Below are positions 58,276 to 64,000 of a stretch of DNA of 64,000 nucleotides, piece by piece (position 1 is the stretch's first letter; every line of letters begins with the position of its first letter). The stretch is from assembly GCA_000725195.1 (NCBI GenBank), contig JAIL01000256.1, positions 22,091 through 86,090 of the forward strand, given 5' to 3'. Source of the DNA: Snodgrassella alvi SCGC AB-598-O02 (GTDB taxonomy: Bacteria > Pseudomonadota > Gammaproteobacteria > Burkholderiales > Neisseriaceae). The notes under the pieces were generated by a model. It was not told the DNA's origin. It ran no database searches and saw only the letters and a list, made by a program, of their open reading frames with translations. A program made the position numbers and the translations under genes.

Positions 58276-58635
58276 TTACTCCTCTTGTTTATGACTTTTT
58301 AACGCTATTTCTCTTAGCATGATTAGCAGCATTTTTGCAGCTTGTGGGGCTTCAACGGCATGAGGAATATTCGCCGGCATTCTTACTATCGTGCCAGGCT
58401 CTGCTTTAACTGGTTTGCCATCGATAGTTAAGATTAACTCCCCTTCAATTACCATAACAATAGCATCAAATGGCGCACTATGTTCAGACAATCCTTGGCC
58501 CTTATCAAAAGAAAATAACGTTAGATTGCCGCCTGAAGTTTTGGTTAAAATTCGACTGGCAATGCCTTGTTCGGTTGCGTTAATCAGAGAAGCAAGATGA
58601 ATTGCTTGTGCCGCAGGAATGGTATTGTTAGACAT
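58276..58635 (-). CDS. Cupin-domain protein
   Basis: 119 residues forming one cupin barrel, with the GQGLSEHSAPFDAIVMVIEG and PGTIVRMPANIPHAVEA motifs that hold the metal ligands. Such proteins act as regulators or as simple isomerases and dioxygenases. The partner methyltransferase gives no clue to substrate. Confidence 0.85.
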   Translation of the reverse strand: MSNNTIPAAQAIHLASLINATEQGIASRILTKTSGGNLTLFSFDKGQGLSEHSAPFDAIVMVIEGELILTIDGKPVKAEPGTIVRMPANIPHAVEAPQAAKMLLIMLREIALKSHKQEE

Positions 58636-60038
58636 AGATCACTCCAAATTATTAATACACCAAGATTAATAGCCATCATTTACTTAGTACTTTTAAAGCT
58701 AAATTAACCGTTGTTAATTTATTCTGATGGCTTGCAATAAAACAAGAAATTACAAATAAAACATTATATTTATCAAGGTTATTTACTAATTAAGATCTAT
58801 TTTCTTCGTTGAAAAAATGGCTTTACGTTAGCTAAACTCAACAATAATTAATCAGTACACTAATATGGGTTATATGTAACTAAAAAAGCTAAAAATAAAG
58901 CGTATCCGTGTTGCAAAACCAGTTAACAAACAAAAATATAACTGTATTTAAAAAAAATTACAATATCTAATTTATTATTTCTAAATAATTATTTTGCTGA
59001 TTTATCCAAATTTCAGTTAGCTATACAATAATAAATATATTTAGTTTTTCTATCAATAAGCTATTAAGCTGGATATATAGCTGTTGAAGTTCCCAATCTG
59101 GATCTTTATTCCTTACCTATTCTTTCACTTTGCTTGATATAGAATCTTTAAATTATCGGTATTAATTTGCCTAAATCCCCGATTAATCTGTATCTCTTAA
59201 GTTAAAAACTCATATAAAGATATTCGATCTTCGCTACATAAAACGTTATCTGTATTAATATGAAGCTGGTAATAGTGTGTCAATTGAGCATTTTTCTTGG
59301 AAGTGATATAAGAAATTTATTGATCAGGTAACTCTTATTGATTTGGTTTCTTGTTATTGTTATGATTTCTTAGCATGATAAACAAGTTTATTTGCTACTA
59401 ATACTTCAATCAAATTATTTCAATAATAATATTTACTGGAAATAGTATTCAGGTATTTATCATTTTTTCGTCATTACTTTTAATTTTAGCAAGCTCTTAT
59501 TGTGGTAAAAATCAGATTGTATTTCTAACCGCTTATAATTGACATTCTACCTGTGGATAACTGTGTGGATAAATTTTGTACAAAGTGTCTGGCTAATTTT
59601 ATATTTTCTATTGTAAATATTGATTGTAAAGGATTTTGTTACTTTCATAAGTACTCAAACCACATAAAAACTGAATAATTTTTTGTGTATAAACCTGTAC
59701 ACATCAGTAGTAGAATTTTATATAAATGGCTAGTTTGTTTAACTATTTAAATGGCAAACTGAGTTGAAGATTTCGCAAAATTTATTACAATATGGTGATA
59801 CTTATTAGTGTTTATTGCTTGTAGTTAAAAGCACAGTATTGCTAATATGCCGTTATTTTCCCTCTCTTGCTTTGGTCATCATAGCAGAAATTATACTCTG
59901 CTTGGTATCAGACAAAATTACTTTGGGTATCTTGTTTCGGGTGCTATCTGTCTGGTATTAGGCTATTAGGCATTTAACAACCAGCACAGAAAGACCGTAA
60001 TATCAATGAGATTAAAGCAAAATAAATATTGAGGTATT
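58636..60038. other. 1.4-kb AT-rich gap with a DnaA-box-like cluster
   Basis: No gene. Four DnaA-box-type 9-mers occur (separate entry) and several long A/T-rich stretches. It is the longest gap in the window and contains no coding frame that I trust. Confidence 0.55.
59002..59692. repeat. DnaA-box-like sites (four)
   Basis: TTATCCAAA at 59002, TGTGGATAA at 59552 and again at 59564, and TGTGTATAA at 59684. These match the E. coli R3, R1 and R2 forms, and two are only 12 bp apart. Whether they form an origin, a DnaA-controlled promoter or chance is not decided. Confidence 0.45.
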
Positions 60039-61412
60039 ATGGATTATTTCCCGTTATTTTGTAAATTAGAGGGTCGTGATTGCCTGTTAATTGGCGGTGG
60101 TGAAATAGCCGAGCGTAAAGCTCGGTTGTTACTTGAAGCAGGCGCAAAACTCACGGTTAATGCTCTTAAATTTAATCCACAATTCATCTGTTGGCAGGAG
60201 CAAAAACAAATAGTATTGGTGCAAAGTGAATTTAAAACGCAATTGTTGGATAATAAATGGTTAGTCATTGCAGCAACAGATTGCGCAAAAACCAATCAAG
60301 AAGTCAGTATCGCAGCAGAGAATAGACGCATTTTTTGTAATGTGGTTGACTCACCTAAAAATGCTAGCTTCATTATGCCCTCTATTATTGATCGTTCACC
60401 GATTATGGTCGCAGTCTCATCAACAGGACATGCTCCGGTTTTAGCTCGATTATTACGGGAAAAATTAGAAGCGATGTTGCCACAGCATCTAGGTAAATTA
60501 GCAAATTATGCCGGTTACTTACGCAATAAAGTTAAACAAACCTATAAAACGCTGACAGAACGTCGTCGTTTTTGGGAAAAGCTTTTTATGCATGACAGGT
60601 TAGCACAAGCGATTGCCAATAATAACTCAGAGCAAGTTGAAACATTGACTAATGAATTATTTAATTTATCGCTTGACCATCGTGGTGAGGTAGTTTTAGT
60701 CGGTGCCGGACCGGGTGATGCCGGTTTACTGACATTAAAAGGTTTACAACAGATTCAGCAAGCCGATATTATCGTTTACGATCGTTTGGTTTCAGATGAA
60801 ATAATGAATCTTGCCAGACGTGATGCTCAGCGAATATTTGTTGGTAAGCGAGCTGGTTATCATTGTGTACCACAAGAACAGATTAATCAAATATTGCTCG
60901 AGCAGGCTAAAAAAGGGCAACGTGTGGTGCGCCTAAAAGGAGGAGATCCATTTATTTTTGGACGAGGGGGCGAGGAACTCGAAACCTTGCATAATGCTGA
61001 TATTCCTTTTTCAGTGGTGCCAGGGATAACCGCAGCTTCAGGATGTTCAGCTTATAGTGGTATTCCATTAACTCATCGTGATTATGCGCACAGTGTTCGG
61101 TTAATCACGGGGCATTTGAAAGATGGGAGTCATCTTGATTGGCAAAGTTTAGCGGCGGAAAAGCAAACTTTAGTATTTTATATGGGACTTTCTCAAGCTG
61201 AAAATATCAGTCAGCAGTTAATTAAGCATGGCATGGATATCAACACACCTGTCGCCATTGTCGAGCAAGGAACAAGCACTCAACAAAAAGTTACGACTGG
61301 TTTACTCGGTGATTTAGTTAAACTGGCCCAATATGCGTGTAGTCCAAGTTTAATAATTGTTGGTCCGGTGGTGGCATTACGAGAAAAACTAAACTGGTTT
61401 TCTGAGCATTAG
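60039..61412 (+). CDS. cysG: Siroheme synthase, trifunctional
   Basis: Makes siroheme, the cofactor of nitrite and sulphite reductases, from uroporphyrinogen III. The 457 residues fuse the N-terminal precorrin-2 dehydrogenase/ferrochelatase part ([20 protein letters not shown], near residue 15) and the C-terminal methyltransferase part ([16 protein letters not shown], then [18 protein letters not shown]). All core motifs look intact. Its position just before nirB and narP explains it: NirB needs siroheme. Confidence 0.95.
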   Translation: MDYFPLFCKLEGRDCLLIGGGEIAERKARLLLEAGAKLTVNALKFNPQFICWQEQKQIVLVQSEFKTQLLDNKWLVIAATDCAKTNQEVSIAAENRRIFCNVVDSPKNASFIMPSIIDRSPIMVAVSSTGHAPVLARLLREKLEAMLPQHLGKLANYAGYLRNKVKQTYKTLTERRRFWEKLFMHDRLAQAIANNNSEQVETLTNELFNLSLDHRGEVVLVGAGPGDAGLLTLKGLQQIQQADIIVYDRLVSDEIMNLARRDAQRIFVGKRAGYHCVPQEQINQILLEQAKKGQRVVRLKGGDPFIFGRGGEELETLHNADIPFSVVPGITAASGCSAYSGIPLTHRDYAHSVRLITGHLKDGSHLDWQSLAAEKQTLVFYMGLSQAENISQQLIKHGMDINTPVAIVEQGTSTQQKVTTGLLGDLVKLAQYACSPSLIIVGPVVALREKLNWFSEH

Positions 61413-61446
61413 CTAAATCGGTGAGAAAGTGATAGGAAACCTTATA

Positions 61447-62100
61447 CTAATCTTTGTTTTGTAAATACCATACTGTCATTTCCATACGCGATTTGAAATT
61501 CAATTTTTTAAAAATCCTTTTTATATGAACTTTTACCGTACTCTCGACAATACCTAACTCATTAGCAATTAATTTATTGGATAATCCTTGAACTAATAAA
61601 TGAAATATTTCGTGTTCTCTTGGTGTAAGTAAACTAATATCATGAGTTTGGTTGGCTACCTGACTTCTGTCATAACGCATACTATTAAGAATAATATGCG
61701 AAATTGCTTCATCCATGATGATTTTACCTTCCGAAACACCTTTTAATGCTTTAAGAAAATCTTCTGGCTCCATATTTTTTAACAAATAACCATCCGCACC
61801 GTTTTTGAATGCAGTGATGATATCTTCTTTGGTATCCGATACTGTAAATATGATAATTCGGCTTGAGATATTTCTTGCATGCAGGTAACGTAAAATCTCT
61901 AAACCATTAATATCATAGATATTGATATCCAATAAAATAATATCCGGATCGAGTTTTTCAGCTAGTTGAATGCCTTCTGTTCCTGAGCCAGTTTCGGCGA
62001 TCACTTCAAAAAAACTGGCGGTATTAATTATCTGTTTAACCCCATTTCTTAACATAGGTTGATCATCTATAAGCAGTATTGAGCTTTTGATTTTTTCCAT
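61447..62100 (-). CDS. NarL/FixJ-type response regulator, NarP-like
   Basis: 217 residues. The receiver domain has the acidic pocket DD near residue 12, the phospho-acceptor Asp in IILLDINIYDINGLEIL and the conserved Lys in GYLLKNMEPE. A GerE-type HTH occupies about 150-215 (LTPREHEIFHLLVQGLSNKL, VKVHIKRIFKKLNFKSR). It resembles NarP more than NarL. Divergent from nirB; no sensor kinase lies in this window. Confidence 0.9.
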   Translation of the reverse strand: MEKIKSSILLIDDQPMLRNGVKQIINTASFFEVIAETGSGTEGIQLAEKLDPDIILLDINIYDINGLEILRYLHARNISSRIIIFTVSDTKEDIITAFKNGADGYLLKNMEPEDFLKALKGVSEGKIIMDEAISHIILNSMRYDRSQVANQTHDISLLTPREHEIFHLLVQGLSNKLIANELGIVESTVKVHIKRIFKKLNFKSRMEMTVWYLQNKD

Positions 62101-62462
62101 CGGTTACTCTTCTATCATTTCGAATGGAATAGTTTTTTTAGCTTTGAATACTACCATAACCTACGTTCCTTGTTATGGTTTACTTTTAATATTTCCGCCC
62201 TGTCACACATAAGTATCATACCGATGTTTATTTCATCTTTTATGATTAGATGCCAATAAGTTGAATATTTTTACTGGAATCTACCGATTAATTTAATTTA
62301 ATCTAAATAGCGTTATTACATAATTCATTGTTTTAAATATTTTTATATTTACTACTACTAAAGTGGTAATCCTTGAGGATAATTATATTCTTGACAAAGT
62401 TACATACAATAACAATTAGTTATAAATTAAAGTATTGAATTAGAATAAAATTGGAGCTTATT
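62101..62462. other. narP-nirB divergent promoter region (362 bp)
   Basis: AT-rich. It holds the NarP-type inverted heptamers at 62353-62368. A TTGACA at about 62391 may be part of a -35, with no clear partner at 17 bp. No FNR site (TTGAT-N4-ATCAA) was recognised. Confidence 0.5.
62353..62368. promoter_or_regulatory. Candidate NarP/NarL 7-2-7 binding site
   Basis: TACTACT-AA-AGTGGTA: two NarL-type heptamers inverted with a 2-base spacer, the layout NarP needs. Each heptamer has one mismatch to TACYYMT at position 5. It lies about 95 bp before nirB, a normal distance for an activator site. Confidence 0.6.
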
Positions 62463-64000
62463 ATGAGTAAAACCAATCTTGTTATCATTGGTAATGGGAT
62501 GGTGGGACATCGTTTTATTGAAGAGCTTATCGATAAAATGCAGTCTAATCAATTCAATATTACTATTTTTTGTGAAGAACCACGTATAGCCTACGACCGT
62601 GTTCATCTCTCATCTTACTTTTCAGACTATACTGTTGAAGCACTTTCATTAGTGCGTGAAGGATTATATGAAGAAAATAATATCAATGTTTTACTAAATG
62701 AACGAACAATTTTAATTAATCGCCAGCGAAAAGAGATCCATTCACAAACTGGTCGAATTGTTTCTTATGATAAATTAATTATTGCCACTGGTTCTTACCC
62801 ATGGGTACCACCAATTAAAGGTGCAGATGGGGCAGATTGTTTTGTTTATCGAACTATTGAAGACCTTGATGCAATTCGTGAATGTGCTAATCTCTGTAAA
62901 ACAGGCGCGGTTGTCGGCGGTGGTTTACTGGGGCTGGAAGCTGCCGGTGCGCTTAAAAATCTGGGTATTCAAACCCATGTTGTTGAATTTGCACCGGTAC
63001 TCATGGCAGAGCAACTGGATGCGATGGGGGGCGACCAGCTGCGTCGAAAGATCGAAGAGATGGGCGTAGGGGTTCATACCAGTAAAAATACCCAAGAAAT
63101 TATTCATACACCGTCTGGCAAAATTATGCAATTTGCGGATGGTTCATCACTTGAAATTGACTTTATTGTTTTTTCAACTGGCATCAGACCTAATGACCAA
63201 TTGGCCAAAGCGTGTGAACTGGAAATAGGTGCTCGCGGTGGCATTGTGATCAATGATTATTGTCAAACCTCGGATCCAGATATTTATGCCATTGGCGAGT
63301 GTGCTTGTTGGCAAGGCAGAGTATTTGGTTTAGTGGCACCGGGTTATAAAATGGCCCAAGTTGCCTCAGCCCATTTAATCGGAGAAAGTGCTAAATTTGA
63401 AGGCGCCGATATGAGCGCCAAACTCAAGTTAATGGGCGTGGATGTTGGTAGTATCGGTGACGCGAAAGCCAAAACTATCGGCTGCCGAAGTTATGTTTAT
63501 TTAGACGAAAATGTACCAGTTTATAAAAAATTAGTAGTATCTAACGATAATAAAAAACTATTAGGTGCGGTCTTAGTTGGCGATACAACAGATTATAGTA
63601 ATTTATTGCAGCTGATGCTCAATAATATGGATTTGCCTGAACATCCTGATAGTTTAATTTTACCTTCTCATGCCGGCGCTAAGCCTGCATTAGGTGCTGA
63701 TGCGTTACCCGATACTGCACAAATTTGTTCTTGCTTTGATGTCACAAAAGCAAAGATTGTTCAGGCTATTCATGCCGGTTGTCATACTGTTGCTGCAATT
63801 AAAGCGGAAACAAAAGCTGGTACGGGGTGTGGAGGTTGTATTCCACTGGTGACACAAATTCTTAATCTGGAACTGGCAAAACAAGGTATCGAGGTTAGTC
63901 ATGCACTTTGCCAGCATTTTAAATATTCCCGCCAAGAACTTTTCCATTTAATACGGGTTGAAGGATTAACCTCGTTTGATGAAGTGATTAAAAAACATGG
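62463..64000 (+). CDS. nirB: Nitrite reductase (NADH) large subunit, 3' end outside window
   Basis: Reduces nitrite to ammonium with NADH, in the cytoplasm. From ATG 62463, 512 codons are visible with no break. The N-terminal FAD and NAD domains include VIIGNGMVGHRFIEEL and GAVVGGGLLGLEAAGALKNL. A BFD-like [2Fe-2S] domain follows near residue 420-465 (CSCFDVTKAK, then TGCGGCIPLV). The siroheme domain has just begun at the window end. AATTGGAGC provides the ribosome site. nirD would be expected to follow. Confidence 0.95.
   Translation, partial: MSKTNLVIIGNGMVGHRFIEELIDKMQSNQFNITIFCEEPRIAYDRVHLSSYFSDYTVEALSLVREGLYEENNINVLLNERTILINRQRKEIHSQTGRIVSYDKLIIATGSYPWVPPIKGADGADCFVYRTIEDLDAIRECANLCKTGAVVGGGLLGLEAAGALKNLGIQTHVVEFAPVLMAEQLDAMGGDQLRRKIEEMGVGVHTSKNTQEIIHTPSGKIMQFADGSSLEIDFIVFSTGIRPNDQLAKACELEIGARGGIVINDYCQTSDPDIYAIGECACWQGRVFGLVAPGYKMAQVASAHLIGESAKFEGADMSAKLKLMGVDVGSIGDAKAKTIGCRSYVYLDENVPVYKKLVVSNDNKKLLGAVLVGDTTDYSNLLQLMLNNMDLPEHPDSLILPSHAGAKPALGADALPDTAQICSCFDVTKAKIVQAIHAGCHTVAAIKAETKAGTGCGGCIPLVTQILNLELAKQGIEVSHALCQHFKYSRQELFHLIRVEGLTSFDEVIKKH

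Overview
The window looks like chromosome from an AT-rich member of the Neisseriaceae, most plausibly a Snodgrassella-type bee-gut bacterium; that name is an inference. The first 11 kb carries the lpxD-skp-bamA-rseP-dxr-cdsA-uppS-frr-pyrH-tsf-rpsB block in betaproteobacterial order. Other supporting signs are a short-form HisG, a preQ1-I-like riboswitch on queF, tandem DUF2827 proteins, a DKNYY-type protein and an inverted pair of a DUS-like 12-mer. Several modules look acquired; genes from about 49.7 kb onward look more gammaproteobacterial (for example Orbaceae/Gilliamella). No search could be run to prove either source.

Layout. 0-11.3 kb: envelope, isoprenoid and translation genes, all on the minus strand. 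11.4-18.1 kb: 5-formyl-THF cyclo-ligase, a nitroreductase, a secreted FAD oxidase, a NERD/zinc-ribbon protein and tRNA-Leu(CAA), separated by long AT-rich gaps with decayed genes. 19-22.5 kb: hisG, a NYN/LOTUS-type protein and hisD. 22.8-34.3 kb: a VOC protein, a small lipoprotein, purB, prfB with its programmed frameshift, the queuosine pair queF/yhhQ, aroG, ftsEX, grxC, secB and an MHS-type transporter. 34.8-38.4 kb: a scarred region with the tail of a phage or plasmid primase, a reductase/LysR pair between direct repeats, a MmcQ/YjbR protein and iteron-like repeats. 38.4-44 kb: an SDR/acyl-CoA-ligase pair, mnmE, an FKBP and a 2-hydroxyacid dehydrogenase. 44.2-49.1 kb: two DUF2827 proteins and a DKNYY-like secreted protein, followed by a decayed copy of the dehydrogenase 3' end.

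49.7-56.5 kb is the most unusual part, an RNA-repair (rtc/RlaP) island. Two RlaP-type nucleotidyltransferases and a large helical-repeat protein lie on the minus strand; a radical SAM protein, a decayed rtcR and an RtcB-family ligase lie on the plus strand. The rtcB reading frame is broken exactly where a perfect 14-bp inverted repeat occurs, as expected from a quasi-palindrome template-switch mutation. The island is bracketed by two diverged direct repeats (near 49.2-49.4 and 56.9-57.2 kb), and an IS3-family transposase tail lies by the right-hand copy.

57.5-64 kb: a methyltransferase/cupin pair, a 1.4-kb AT-rich gap with four DnaA-box-like 9-mers, then cysG, a NarP-like regulator and the start of nirB. 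These last three form a coherent nitrite-reduction set: CysG makes siroheme for NirB, and a 7-2-7 NarP/NarL-like site sits between narP and nirB.
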